Origin: Bog-473 sp963828505
GTDB taxonomy: Bacteria > Actinomycetota > Acidimicrobiia > Acidimicrobiales > RAAP-2
Length of the DNA stretch: 64,000 nucleotides
Reading direction: 5' to 3'
Assembly: GCA_963828505.1 (NCBI GenBank)
Contig: CAWHFM010000026.1
Location: forward strand, 1-64,000
Part shown: positions 1 to 9,794 of the stretch, in pieces
Position numbering within the stretch: position 1 is the first letter of the stretch
Layout: the number at the start of each line of letters is the position of its first letter
Program-made: the position numbers and the translations under genes
The notes under the pieces: model-generated
Databases searched by the model: none
What the model was told of the DNA's origin: nothing
The model's input: only the letters and a program-made list of their open reading frames with translations

Positions 1-2286
1 GCCGGAAGAGGTCCGTGAGCTTGACGTGTCACCTTTCGCTCCTGATGGGCCTCGGGCTCGACGAACGGGCGCGGGAGACCGTCGAGATGCAGTACGCCAT
101 CCGGAGGCTTCTCGAGCGCCTCTCGAACGATGTTCCTTTGATAGCGGTCTTCGAGGATCTCCACTGGGCTGATGACGCGGTCCTCGACCTGTTGGAATAT
201 CTCAGTACCCGGATGCGCGACGGAAGCACATTGATCGTGACGGTCGCCCGGCCCGACCTCCTCGAGGCACGACCACACTGGGGTGCCGGTGTCACCGCCA
301 ACACGTCCGTCCTGCAGGTGAAATCCGTTGAACACGATGGACGCGAACCGAAAAGCCACCGAGCTGCTCCCAGGTGCCGACGAGGCGACCGTAGCCCGAA
401 TCGTGTCGACCGCAGAGGGAAATCCGCTGTTCATAGAGGAGCTCGCGGCCTCGATCCAAGACCATGCCGTCGCCGATGAGCTCCCACCCACCATCCACGC
501 CGTATTCGAGGCCCGAATCGATGCGCTCCCACGTGAGGCGCGGACAGCGTTGCTCCGAGCTTCCGTAATCGGGAAGGTCTTCTGGCGTGGCGTTCTGGCC
601 AGGTTGGGGGAGTACCCGACGTCGAACGAGCGCTGGATGCCCTCGAGATGCGAGGGCTGATACAACAAAGCCCCCGCAGCCAGATCGAAGGGGACGTGGA
701 GTTCTCCTTCAAGCACGACCTGGTGCTCGACACGGCCCACTCGACATCGCCGCGTGCTCACGCCGAGAACTGCATGCGGTAACCGCATCGGCGCTGGAGG
801 CCCTGGTCAATAAGCCCGACGAATTGGCACCCATCCTTGCCCGCCACTGGCGGAGGGTGGTGACGCCGCCCGATCCCGCCATTACCTCTTGACCGCAGCC
901 AACCGGGCGCGCCAAGCCCTAGCAGTGGAAGAGACGTACGACCTGTACTCGCAGGCGCTCGAGCAGGTATCGGAGGCCGCCGACCGGCTGAAGATTCGCT
1001 TCCTCCGCGCGCAAGCACTCGTCCAGCTCCAGGATTATTCCCCCGCGGCGCACGAGCTCGGGGAGCTGATTCCATTGTTGAGGGGCGAGACGCAGGTCGA
1101 GGCTCTCGTGGCCCGCTCCCACGCCACGCTGTGGACGGAGCAGACCGAGGAGACGATGGCGTGCGCCAACGCGGGTCGACTTGGCTCAGGCGGGGGGATT
1201 CACAGAACTCGAAACGCTGCCCTCGGCATGGTCGCGGCCGCCCACGGGATGTGCGGGAGCGGGCGACCTCGAAAAGGCCGTGATGCTCGGCGACGAGGCG
1301 CTCGCCAACTGGCCTTCCCACTCGCGCGGAGGGAGCACGCGGAGATGTATCACCTGGCGGCGAACCATTACTACTGGTACGGAAATTACGAACGCGCCAT
1401 GAGCTTTTCGGAGTTGTCGTTCACGACTGCCGGGGTGGAATTGCACACCCAGGAGTTCAGGCTCCGTGGTGCGGGCATGCAGGGGATCATCCTGGCGAGC
1501 CTGGGGCGTGACGAGGAGGCAATCGCAGCTGCGGAATACGCGATCGAGCTCGGTCGAGACATGGGCCGGCCCGTGAGCGTGGTAATGAACTACTCAACCT
1601 TGCCCCTCCGGGAGATCTTCGCGTTGGACGACGCGCTCACACGGAGCGAGGGTGTGGCGGACCTCTTGGGGCCGTCCGAGTTCAACATGCCGTGGATGAA
1701 CGCACGGGCGGACGTATTCGTGGCCAGGGTCATGAAAGGCGACCTCTCGATAGCGGAGCGCGGCTGGAGTGCCCTTTGGGAGGACGCAGTCGGTAGCAAG
1801 GCGTGGGAGCGCTGGCTGGTCAGCGGCCGGCTAGCGGCTGCCCGTGCTGATCTGGACCTCGCCAAGGGAAGGACCGACGAGGCCGAGGTGTGGGCCATGC
1901 GGGCGATCGACATGGCCGTCGCCTCGAGCAGGAAGAAATACGAGGCGATCGGCCGCATTACTCTCGGCCGGGCGCTCACGGCAGCGGGGCTGGGTCGCGA
2001 GGCCGCCGGCGAGCTCCGTCGGGCGGTGGCGGACGCAGAGGCGGTCGGCTCGCCCTTCATCCGCTGGCAGGCGCTGGCCGCATTAGGCGCAGCGCTCGCG
2101 GCATATGGGAGTGATCCGTCGGGGCCGTGTCTGGAGGCGGCCGCCATCATCCGTTCGATCTCCGAGGAGCTTTCGGCGGACGCGTGGCGACGTTTCTGGC
2201 CGATCAGCGTGTCACCGAGGTGCTCGAAGCCGCTCGTTGAGCCCGGGCACGCGGCGAGGGAACGACTGGGCGTTTGGTGGAGGTGA
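1..2286 (+). pseudogene. AAA-ATPase/TPR signalling regulator, multiply frameshifted
   Basis: The 5' end lies outside the window. Coding signal hops between frames: about 15-330 carries a Walker B-like LIAVFEDLHWADD, about 328-600 carries AEGNPLFIEELA, and 889-2286 encodes a long helical, TPR-like region. Within the last part, about 1181-1320 is read in another frame before the first frame resumes. This order (STAND/AAA ATPase then TPR superhelix) is that of large LuxR-type or adenylate-cyclase-linked regulators; any N-terminal output domain is out of view. At least four frame changes make it non-functional as read. No DNA-binding domain is visible at the 3' end, so its output is unknown. Confidence 0.7.
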
Positions 2287-2765
2287 TCGTGATGCTTTCG
2301 AACCCACTCGTCAACCCCGAGCTGCACCGCCTATTACAGATTGTCAAGGGGGAAGTTTCAGAAGATTGAGATTGGACCTTGACAGTCATCAACCACACTG
2401 GCATCCGCCCAGAGCCCTTACGTTGCAGCCCGATCGAAAAGAGCAAGCTGAGTCGCATCGGGGCCTCGAACTGCAGTGCCCACTTCTCTACGACCTGGAG
2501 TTCAGCTGAATCCGGCCTTGTTGTCAAGCACCGAGATTCCCCGAGCGCGATCAGGTTGGCAACGGCAGGCGAAGTTCGACGTGTCGCAGCACACCAGTAT
2601 GGTGATCCGTGTTGACCGCTCTCCGTCGACGGCGGTGTCGATGTCCTGCGTGCCCCGGTGCGCCTGGCCGCGGGGCAAGCCAGCCCCGACCCTCGCCGGC
2701 AGTTTGCCCCTCCTCGAGGTTCCGCAGGAACAGCCCCGCCTCTTCAAAGTTCCGCCAGAATTGCC
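2287..2765. other. intergenic stretch without a recognisable gene
   Basis: About 480 bp between the AAA/TPR pseudogene and the PP2C-like gene. Short open frames exist on both strands, but none shows a recognisable motif or a good ribosome binding site. It may hold eroded coding sequence. Confidence 0.4.
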
Positions 2766-3686
2766 TCACCGCGTTTTTGGACCCCTCAGGCTGCTCTGGC
2801 AGAGACCCATGGCTTTTGTGCGCCAGATGCTACGGGCTGGCGGTGATCCCCTCGGGAATGGCGATGCAGAGCCGGTGGGGACGTAGTTGGTGACGACCCT
2901 GCTGCTGGTGGTGGTGGTGGTGGTGGTGGTGGTGGTGGTGGTGGTGTGCCCGAACGAGTAGTTGTAGTGAAACCCGCAGTTCCCGCCGGGGCCATCATGG
3001 AGATAGACCGCGTCGGGGTCTGAAGGCATTCGATAGATGACCAGGCACGCAGATCCGCCCGCTTGCAGCAGTGTCTCGATGCGTCCACAGAGACCGAGGA
3101 CATCGTGCTGGCCAAGGTCATCGAGATCCTTGGCCACCGATCGGTCCACGACGGAGAGCACGTGCTTATACCAAGCTGTCGGATGTGCCACGAGAAGGAG
3201 TGCCTCGCCGGGGCGCAACACAAAATGACTCGGCGACCCTTGAGCTGTCTCCGCTCCGAATCGAACCAGCCGTGTGGAGTTGACGGTGACCTGGAAGGCT
3301 GAAATTTCGCCCCCAGACCCAGACATCAGCAATACCGCCTGGTCAGGGTCGAACAGTGCGTAGCAGACCCCATGCTGCTGTTCTTTTCGACTCCATGTCC
3401 TCGAGACGTTGCGCACCGATTCGCCAAGCTCATTGCCGGCCTCGAGTTGACCCAAGATCTGCTCGCGCAAGAAAGAGGAGTCGTCAGAACCTCCCGGCTC
3501 ATGGCCTACGCCAGCAAGGAGGCGACCACCGGGCAGTGGAGCGAACTCGTAGAACGTACGGCGCTTTGAGGTCGGTGATGAGCTTCGAGCTGCCACGACC
3601 AACCCGGGCCAACGTGCTTGCATTTCGCGGCCGTTTCCGCGGATTTCGTATTCTGGAAGTCGGGAGAGAGGATCAAGGAGTGTCAT
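2766..3686 (-). CDS. degenerate PP2C/SpoIIE-like phosphatase with poly-Thr tract
   Basis: 306 aa from the ATG at 3686. Residues about 45-215 follow the SpoIIE/PP2C order: FYEFAPLPGGRLLAGVGHEPGG, then a helical stretch, then YALFDPDQAVLLMSGSGG, then LRPGEALLLVAHP. The metal-binding Asp expected in VGDxxG reads VGHEPG, so catalysis is doubtful and it may be a pseudophosphatase. The C-terminus holds 13 consecutive threonines encoded by a GGT repeat, followed by a low-complexity tail. An IS5-family element ends only 8 bp upstream of the start codon, which separates the gene from its native promoter. The family call rests on fold-pattern resemblance only. Confidence 0.5.
   Translation of the reverse strand: MTLLDPLSRLPEYEIRGNGREMQARWPGLVVAARSSSPTSKRRTFYEFAPLPGGRLLAGVGHEPGGSDDSSFLREQILGQLEAGNELGESVRNVSRTWSRKEQQHGVCYALFDPDQAVLLMSGSGGEISAFQVTVNSTRLVRFGAETAQGSPSHFVLRPGEALLLVAHPTAWYKHVLSVVDRSVAKDLDDLGQHDVLGLCGRIETLLQAGGSACLVIYRMPSDPDAVYLHDGPGGNCGFHYNYSFGHTTTTTTTTTTTTTSSRVVTNYVPTGSASPFPRGSPPARSIWRTKAMGLCQSSLRGPKTR
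2907..2945. repeat. (GGT)13 trinucleotide microsatellite
   Basis: Thirteen uninterrupted GGT units, read on the minus strand as ACC (Thr) codons inside the PP2C-like gene. Unit changes would alter Thr number without changing frame. Confidence 0.95.
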
Positions 3687-3694
3687 TGGTCTAA

Positions 3695-4732
3695 GTACGT
3701 GTTTGGAAACCAGGTGCCGGCATGGGAGCAGCTGAAGACGTAGCTCGCTGTCGTCGACAGCACTTCGGCGAGGAAAAGTTCTCAAAATCGCGTTGTGACC
3801 AGCGCGTTTCGTCGCGCGCGGTGCTCGCGATTTCCTCTCGGTTGCGCTGCACTGGTGTGCGTGGCGCAGGGCCGCAGGTATCCGACCGATCTGACTGATC
3901 GCCAGTGGGCGATGCTGGAGCCCTTGTTGCCCAAGACGGCGCCGGTCGCACCCGGCGGACGGCCCCTGCTCCATTCCAAGCGTGAGATCATCAACGCCAT
4001 CTTGTACCTGACCCGTGCCGGGTGCGCCTGGCGCATGATGCCCAAGGACCTCCCGCATTGGCGGACCGTCTACGGCTACTTCGTCGACTGGCGCGACGAC
4101 GGGACACTCGATCTCATCCATGACACTTTGCGTGAGGAACTGCGCAAGAAGACCGAGAAGCCCGACGGCACGAAGAGGAAGGCCGAACCCAGTGCCGGGA
4201 TTATCGATTCGCAGTCCTTGCGTGGGGCCGACACCGTCGGAAAGGACACTCGCGGCGATGACGCCGGGAAGAAAGTACAGGGAAGAAAGCGCCATATCGT
4301 GACCGACACGCTCGGGTCGTTGCTCGTCGTGGTGGTGACCGCCGCCTCGGTGCAAGATCGCGACGGCGGCGTCGACGTGCTCAAGGCGGCGCACGGCTGG
4401 AATCCCCGGCTGCGTCACGTCTTCGCCGACGGCGGCTATGCCGGTGGACTCGTCGTGCGGGCCCGGCGCTACTGGACGATGACCCTCGAGATCGTCTCCA
4501 AACCCAAGGACCACGTGGCTTTGCCATCCCTGCCTCGGCGCTGGGTGGTCGAGCGCACGTTGGCCTGGCTCATGCGCTCGCGCCGACTGGTACGCGACGA
4601 CGAGCGGCTGCCCGAGACGCACGAGGCGTTCGTCAAGTGGGCGATGATCGGACTGATGCTCAATCGCCTTGCACGCCCACCAGGTCGGCGGCCGTGGGCT
4701 CCGCCGTGACAACGATGTACGAAAACACGTAC
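3695..4732 (+). mobile_element. IS5-family (IS427-like) insertion sequence
   Basis: 1038 bp with perfect 10-bp terminal inverted repeats GTACGTGTTT / AAACACGTAC, flanked by the 3-bp duplication TAA at 3692-3694 and 4733-4735. A TNA duplication is usual for IS5-family elements. It encodes one intact DDE transposase, so it may be active. It lies just upstream of the minus-strand PP2C-like gene. Confidence 0.88.
3861..4709 (+). CDS. IS5-family DDE transposase
   Basis: About 282 aa from the GTG at 3861, just before the conserved YPTDLTDRQW motif; an upstream GTG at 3795 in the same frame is possible. The N-terminus has the DUF4096-type LTDRQWAMLEPLLP helix. The catalytic triad is visible as Asp in IIDSQSLRG, Asp in VFADGGYAG and Glu in WVVERTLAWL, with the IS427-group signature KKVQGRKRHIVTDTLG. 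It cuts and pastes the element in which it lies. The reading frame is undamaged, unlike most neighbours. Confidence 0.92.
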   Translation: MAQGRRYPTDLTDRQWAMLEPLLPKTAPVAPGGRPLLHSKREIINAILYLTRAGCAWRMMPKDLPHWRTVYGYFVDWRDDGTLDLIHDTLREELRKKTEKPDGTKRKAEPSAGIIDSQSLRGADTVGKDTRGDDAGKKVQGRKRHIVTDTLGSLLVVVVTAASVQDRDGGVDVLKAAHGWNPRLRHVFADGGYAGGLVVRARRYWTMTLEIVSKPKDHVALPSLPRRWVVERTLAWLMRSRRLVRDDERLPETHEAFVKWAMIGLMLNRLARPPGRRPWAPP

Positions 4733-4793
4733 TAAGAGGTCGAGGCGCGTCTGAGCGCGCGTGTCTTACCGGTACAGAGACGGATCCTGAGAT

Positions 4794-4828
4794 CGCGCCC
4801 CGGGGAGCCAGCAACTCCCCGGGGCGCG
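4794..4828 (-). terminator. strong hairpin downstream of hsp20
   Basis: Perfect 14-bp GC-rich stem (4794-4807 with 4815-4828) and a 7-nt loop, starting 6 bp after the hsp20 stop. There is no T-run, as is common in actinobacterial terminators. Confidence 0.75.
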
Positions 4829-4834
4829 AAACCC

Positions 4835-5281
4835 TCAGACAGCCGAGGTGGCGAGTTGCTTGTGGTCTGAGCCGACGCTGACTTCGATGCGGCGTGGCTT
4901 CGCTTGCTCGGCGACCGGAATGGCCACGGTTAGCACCCCGCCCTCGTAACTGGCTTCGATACGTTCGGAGTCCAGGGTCTTTCCCAGGACGACCTGCCTG
5001 GTGAAGGTACCGAATGTCCGCTCGGCAATCACCGATTCGATGCCGTCGCTCGTGAGCGGTGCCGGACGTTCGGCCGAGATGCTCAAGACGTTGTCCTCCA
5101 CCGTCAGTTCGATGGACTCGGGGTCCACTCCTGGGAGGTCCAGCTGGAGTAGGAACGAGTCGTCCTTGCGATATGCGTCCATGGGCATGGCCATCGGACG
5201 CTGTCCGCTCTGCTGGGCACTCCAGAGCTGCTGGAAGAGCCGGTCGACATCACGAAACGGGTCACTTCGCACAAGAGTCAT
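4835..5281 (-). CDS. hsp20: small heat-shock protein, Hsp20/alpha-crystallin family
   Basis: 148 aa, a typical length. The alpha-crystallin domain spans about residues 38-140, with LQLDLPGVDPESIELTVEDN, ERTFGTFTRQV and the closing GGVLTVAIPV strand containing the conserved V/I-x-I/V-type element. It is an ATP-independent holdase that binds unfolding proteins. The start is supported by AGGAGG about 6 nt upstream. A CIRCE operator lies 66 bp upstream, so HrcA-type heat-shock repression is predicted. A strong hairpin follows the gene, so it is probably monocistronic. Confidence 0.95.
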   Translation of the reverse strand: MTLVRSDPFRDVDRLFQQLWSAQQSGQRPMAMPMDAYRKDDSFLLQLDLPGVDPESIELTVEDNVLSISAERPAPLTSDGIESVIAERTFGTFTRQVVLGKTLDSERIEASYEGGVLTVAIPVAEQAKPRRIEVSVGSDHKQLATSAV

Positions 5282-5346
5282 CTCTCTACCTCCTTCTGAT
5301 CGACAGTTGCTCTCTTGCGCCGCCTACCAGCGGTGACGCGGAAATA

Positions 5347-5373
5347 TTAGCACTCTCGCATGGAGAGTGCTAG
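5347..5373 (-). promoter_or_regulatory. CIRCE operator (HrcA-binding)
   Basis: TTAGCACTC, 9-nt spacer, GAGTGCTAG: matches the CIRCE inverted repeat at all but the last base. It sits 66 bp upstream of the hsp20 start, in the expected operator position. Confidence 0.92.
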
Positions 5374-5434
5374 AGGTCACGACAAATTTTTCTGCCCATC
5401 GGCCCGAAGGTCGCGCAGCCCGGATCGCGGCGAG

Positions 5435-5875
5435 TTACTGCTTGTGGCGCATCACGACCATGCCGATTCCGACACGCTCTCGACGCTCCATGGCGGCGAC
5501 GAGCAGCCGGTACTGGCGGGCGCCCGCCTCACCGTCTGAGGCAGGCCAATAGGTATGCGCAGAGAACACACTGTCGACGTCGGAGAGCTCGACGAAGTCT
5601 GCAATATCGATCGTCCCGAGTAGTCGCCGGCCGCGACTCGTCGAGCTCGCTGCTCTCCAACACCACCATGTCGCCGTTGTCCTTCTCGTAGCCCAGTTCG
5701 ATCTCTGAGAAGTCGACTTCCTCTCCTGACTTTTCGGCGATTTTCTCCTAGCGAATATGCGAGCCTCTTCTTCTGTCCACCTGGTGGAAATGCACGGTGT
5801 GGTCCCTTACTGCACCTTCACCGGAACGCTCACGAGACCGAAACTGACAAAACCTGACCACGTCGCTCTTGCCAT
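5435..5875 (-). pseudogene. ku: Ku (NHEJ DNA-end-binding) pseudogene
   Basis: Reading from the ATG at 5875 gives a classic Ku N-terminus, ATWSGFVSFGLVSVPVKV. After a frame change come HTVHFHQVDRRRGSHIR, an in-frame stop, and EKIAEKSGEEVDFSEIELGY. A second frame change leads to TIDIADFVELSDV, then YRLLVAAMERRERVGIG and VVMRHKQ before a stop at 5435. Residual Ku-like LAAIRAA follows that stop. Intact bacterial Ku is about 270 aa; the C-terminal third is absent here. At least two frameshifts and two stops show real decay. Intact Ku recruits LigD for end joining; no ligD is seen in the window. Confidence 0.85.
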
Positions 5876-6201
5876 TGCTCTGAGGTATCCCCCTCGAGCG
5901 CGTCTATCCCCTGAGCTTCCTTTGCGCACGGAGAGGTCGGCTCTTTGAGCGGACCCTGATCAGTCTCCAAGCCGCCTCGTGATCCCCCGGCCCGGTCCAG
6001 CCAGCGGTGTTCGGTCGGGTTTGGTGCTGGCCTCGGTGTAGGAACTGAGGCAGATCCCCGATGACGCGGCTGAGATCTCCACCGCGATCGCATGTAACCA
6101 CTCCGCGACGGACTGGTCGCATGAGCTGAAAAGACCACCTTCGCCGACAGCAACATCGCCACCTGACCGTCAGGACCTCAAGGGAGACCGACTGGGGCCG
6201 A
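5876..6201. other. no recognisable gene
   Basis: About 326 bp between the Ku pseudogene and the DUF72 gene. Minus-strand frames give fragments such as DQSVAEWLHAIAVEIS that I cannot assign. Confidence 0.4.
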
Positions 6202-6993
6202 TTACGGTCGTGAACGTTGCATCGTCAAGGATGCTTCTCGACTCGAAGGCACTCTCGTCGCGGATAGCCCGGCATGTTCGACAGCGAGTGCAAAGCGATG
6301 GGCGTCGCGTACGGCACACCCGCCGTGGTCATTATTGAAGTACACGTACACATCCTCACTCGAATCCCACAAGTCAGCGAGGCGCCCGGCCCAGTTCGCG
6401 AGAGCGGCTCGGCCGTAACATGGATGCAAGCTCGCTCTGCCCTCGTGAAGTCGCAGGTATCCCCAACCCGTTGTGCGCCAGAGGGGGGATCTCCGCTGGG
6501 GTGTATCCGTGAGGCAGAACGCCACTCCGTACTGCTTCAAGATGTCCGCGACTTCGTCGGTGTGCCACGATTCGTGGCGCGGCTCGAATGCCACTCTGGC
6601 ACTCGACGGAAAGGCCTTGAGAGTGGCCGCCAGGCGCGCCGGGTCAACCCGGAAGTTTGCTGGAAGCTGCAACAGGATCGGACCTCTCTTCGAACCCAAG
6701 CCGCTCGAGCAACTGAGGAGTCGTCGCACCGGCTCCGTCGGCCTGCTCAGTCGGAGCACATGGGTCAGGTAGCGACTCGCTTTGAGGCTGAAATCGAAGT
6801 CATCGGGCGTGGCGGCGGCCCACCGTTCGAAGGTTGCCGTCTGCGGGAGGCGATAGAAGACATTGTTGACCTCGACCGACTGAAAGCGGTCCGAATAGTA
6901 CGTCAGCCATTCCCTCTGAGGGAGCCGTTGGGGATACAGGCGACCGCGCCAGTCGGCGTACTGCCAACCTGATGTCCCGATGATGACGCTCAC
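6202..6993 (-). CDS. DUF72 (YecE-like) TIM-barrel protein
   Basis: 263 aa from the ATG at 6993. The DUF72 signature runs from GTSGWQYADWRG at the N-terminus through SVEVNNVFYRLP, FSLKASRYLTH and ILLQLPANFR to VYVYFNNDHGGCAV. These are the hallmark stretches of the UPF0759/DUF72 TIM barrel. Length is near the usual 240-270 aa. The biochemical role of the family is unsettled. It overlaps the preceding peptidase remnant by 4 bp (ATGA), so the two were once translationally coupled. It is intact within a zone of broken genes. Confidence 0.92.
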   Translation of the reverse strand: MSVIIGTSGWQYADWRGRLYPQRLPQREWLTYYSDRFQSVEVNNVFYRLPQTATFERWAAATPDDFDFSLKASRYLTHVLRLSRPTEPVRRLLSCSSGLGSKRGPILLQLPANFRVDPARLAATLKAFPSSARVAFEPRHESWHTDEVADILKQYGVAFCLTDTPQRRSPLWRTTGWGYLRLHEGRASLHPCYGRAALANWAGRLADLWDSSEDVYVYFNNDHGGCAVRDAHRFALAVEHAGLSATRVPSSREASLTMQRSRP

Positions 6994-7355
6994 TCTCCTG
7001 ACAAGGGACTCGCCGCGGTGACCCCCGCGGGTGCGAATCCGAAGGCAGCCCCGGTGTCGATTGTGTCGCGAATGTGTAAGTCGATTGTGTCGCGAATGTG
7101 TAAGTAGTGGGCGAAGGTCTCCGCCCAGTCCTCTGCGGGGTGCATCGTCGCGTAGGCCCAGACGAAGGGGTCACGCCAATTGGGAGGGGGTCCGGTGACG
7201 TAATGCCGGTCGAGTGCCTCCTGGTAGTCGGCGTTTGGGTCCCCAAATCGCTGCGCAAAGCCAGCGAAGAGGGCGCCAGTGATCGGGCCGCGAGCTTTGG
7301 GGAGGGACGGAACCGTTGTCAAGAGATCCTCGGGATTCGAATAGGAGAACATCAT
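6990..7355 (-). pseudogene. zinc-binding metallopeptidase remnant (Peptidase_Mx-like)
   Basis: The C-terminal motif of the putative zinc-binding metallopeptidase family is clear: AQRFGDPNADYQEALDRHY, then YATMHPAEDWAETFAHYLHI and GAAFGFAP. The HExxH-bearing segment that should precede it is missing from this frame and I do not find it in the other minus frames. A perfect 24-bp tandem duplication has doubled LHIRDTID. It overlaps the DUF72 start by 4 bp. The missing zinc site makes it inactive. Confidence 0.7.
7057..7104. repeat. two perfect tandem 24-bp repeats
   Basis: Units 7057-7080 and 7081-7104 are identical and add eight in-frame residues (LHIRDTID) to the peptidase remnant. Confidence 0.95.
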
Positions 7356-7545
7356 TGCAATGACGCTTGGAGGGCCTACCCCGATCCGCGGTGTGCAAAA
7401 CCGCTGCCGTGAAAAGGGTCGACGCGGAGGCAGTCGCGAACGGTGGCCGCGCACTGCCCAGAAACGGGACTCACCCAATCGGGTGATTCTCGCTTACCCG
7501 GGTCCGCCTTGGGTATGGGTTCGGGGAACGAGATCAGGAGCACAA

Positions 7546-9610
7546 GTGACAGAACGATTCCATGTGGGTCCAGGCGGCGAGACACATCAGCACAGTGAGG
7601 CAGATCAGCCGCTCACAACCCAACAGGGTGTGATCGTGGCCGACGACCAGAACTCTTTGCGGGCAGGTCGAGCGCGGGCCCGGACTTCTCGAGGACTTCC
7701 ACTTCCGAGAGAAGATCTTCCACTTCGATCACGAACGCATTCCAGAACGAGTAGTCCACGCCCGTGGCTACGGCGCTCATGGATTCTTCGAGAACTACGA
7801 ACCGCTGGACGAGCTGACAAGAGCAGACCTGTTTCAGCGGGCTGGGGAGCGCACCCCCGTCTTCGTCCGCTTCTCGACGGTGGCGGGCAACAAAGGGTCC
7901 GCCGACCTGGCCCGAGACGTCCGAGGTTTTGCCACCAAGTTCTACACCCAGGAAGGAAACTGGGATCTGGTGGGCAACAACATCCCGGTCTTCTTCATCC
8001 AAGATGCCATTAAGTTCCCGGACCTGATCCATGCCGCGAAGCAGGAACCCGACCGCGGTTTTCCCCAGGCTCAGACGGCGCACGACAACTTCTGGGACTT
8101 CGCCTCGCTGATGCCAGAGTCCACCCACATGCTGTTGTGGATCATGTCGGACCGGGCCATCCCACGTTCCTTCCGCTTCATGGAGGGCTTCGGAGTCCAC
8201 ACCTTTCGGCTGGTCAACGCCGAGGGACGCTCTACCTACGTGAAGTTCCATTGGAAGCCGGTGCTCGGTCTGCAATCGGTCGTCTGGAACGAGGCGCTCA
8301 AGATCAACGGCGCCGATCCCGACTTTCACCGCCGCGACCTGTGGGACGCCATATCGAGTGGTGAGTTCCCCGAGTGGGAGTTGGGCCTCCAGACATTCGA
8401 CGACGATTTTGCCGACGAGTTCGAGTTCGACGTTCTCGATCCGACCAAGCTCATTCCCGAAGAAACGGTCCCAGTGCTTCGGGTGGGTCGGCTCGTCCTC
8501 GATCGGGTGGTCGACAACTTCTTCGCCGAGACTGAGCAGGTGGCATTTTGCACCCAGAACGTGGTGCCGGGCATCGACTTCACCAACGACCCGCTCCTCC
8601 AGGGCCGCAACTTCTCCTACCTCGACACCCAGCTCAAGCGCCTCGGGAGTCCCAACTTCACGCAGCTACCCGTCAACGCCCCAAAGTGCCCCTTCGCCCA
8701 CTTCCAACAAGACGGGCACATGGCCACGATCAACCCGTCCACCAGAGCCAATTACGAGCCGAATACGTGGAGCGCAGAGGAAGGAGGCCCGAGAGAAGAC
8801 CCTGTCCGCGGCTACGAGAGCTTCCCCGCCCCCGTGGCTGGCGAGAAGCGTCGGCTGCGACCTGAGAGCTTCGCCGATCACTACAGCCAGGCCCGTCAGT
8901 TCTACCTGAGCCAAACACCTGTCGAGCGGCGCCACATCGTAAACGCCTTCGTGTTCGAGCTCTCGAAGGTCGAGCGGACCGACATCCGTAGTCGAATCGT
9001 GGCAGGTCTCCGCAATGTGGACGAGGACCTGGCTGGCGCGGTGGCCGCTGGCCTCGGCGCCGAGCTGCCCGAGAAGACCTCTCCGGCGCGAGAGCCGATC
9101 TCCGACCTCCCCGTCTCGTTGGCCCTCAGCATCCTCGAAAACGGACCGCAACACCTGGTAGGCCGCAAGCTTGGCGTCCTCGTCACCGACGGAGCGGACA
9201 GCGGTCTCCTCGAGCAGTTGCGCAGTTCGGCCAAGGCCGAGCGGGTCGTCGTCGAGATCGTGGCGGCAACCGTGGGGGGCGTGACCGGGAGCGACGGCGA
9301 GGTGATCCCAGCTGACCAGAAAATCGACGGCGGACCGTCGGTGCTCTATGACGCGGTGGTGATCCTCGCCTCGCCTGACGCCGTGCCGGCCCTGCTCGGA
9401 CACCCGGCGGCCCGAGACTTCGTCACGGACGCCTACGCCCACGCGAAGTTTGTCGGCTACACCTCAGCGGCATCGACTCTTTTTGATGGAGTCGGCCTTC
9501 CCGAAGATCTCGACCCTGGCTTTCTCGATCTCGACGACGTGGGAGTTGACGGCTTCCTCGATGCCTGCGCACCGCTTCGCTACTGGGATCGCGCCGTGCC
9601 GACGGCGTGA
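7546..9610 (+). pseudogene. katE: large-subunit catalase KatE/HPII type, one frameshift
   Basis: The start is the GTG at 7546 with AGGAG 5 nt upstream. The frame reads VTERFHVGPG...DDQNSLRAG, breaks near 7664-7672, and resumes as GPGLLEDFHFREK through to 9610. Total length about 688 codons matches clade-II catalases with a C-terminal flavodoxin-like (GATase-1-like) domain, seen here as LVGRKLGVLVTDGAD onward. Catalytic His lies in VVHARGYGAHG, Asn in VGNNIPVFF and haem-ligand Tyr in FSYLDTQLKR. The enzyme converts hydrogen peroxide to water and oxygen. Everything but one base-level frame change is intact, so sequencing error or recent inactivation are both open. Confidence 0.88.
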
Positions 9611-9794
9611 GGAACCACGAAACGACGCCATCCACGAGCCGTACACCCGGCCGGTCGGCACCGATTTCTTCGCCCGCGAACGAGGACGGCCGCCATGACC
9701 CCGAACCGCCGGACGGCGGCGACAGCGACCGAATCCCCCAGCACCCGACCGGGCAGGAGCAAGCGCAGATCAACCGCGCCGTCGATCCCCCGGC

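Noticed and set aside
2287..2765. Possible transposase debris on the minus strand
   Set aside because: Fragments such as STRITILVCCDTSNF have no recognisable catalytic motif.
2766..4814. 682-codon minus-strand frame running through the IS5-like element
   Set aside because: Its first two-thirds is antisense to an intact transposase and the real gene starts at 3686; the fusion is an artefact of the insertion.
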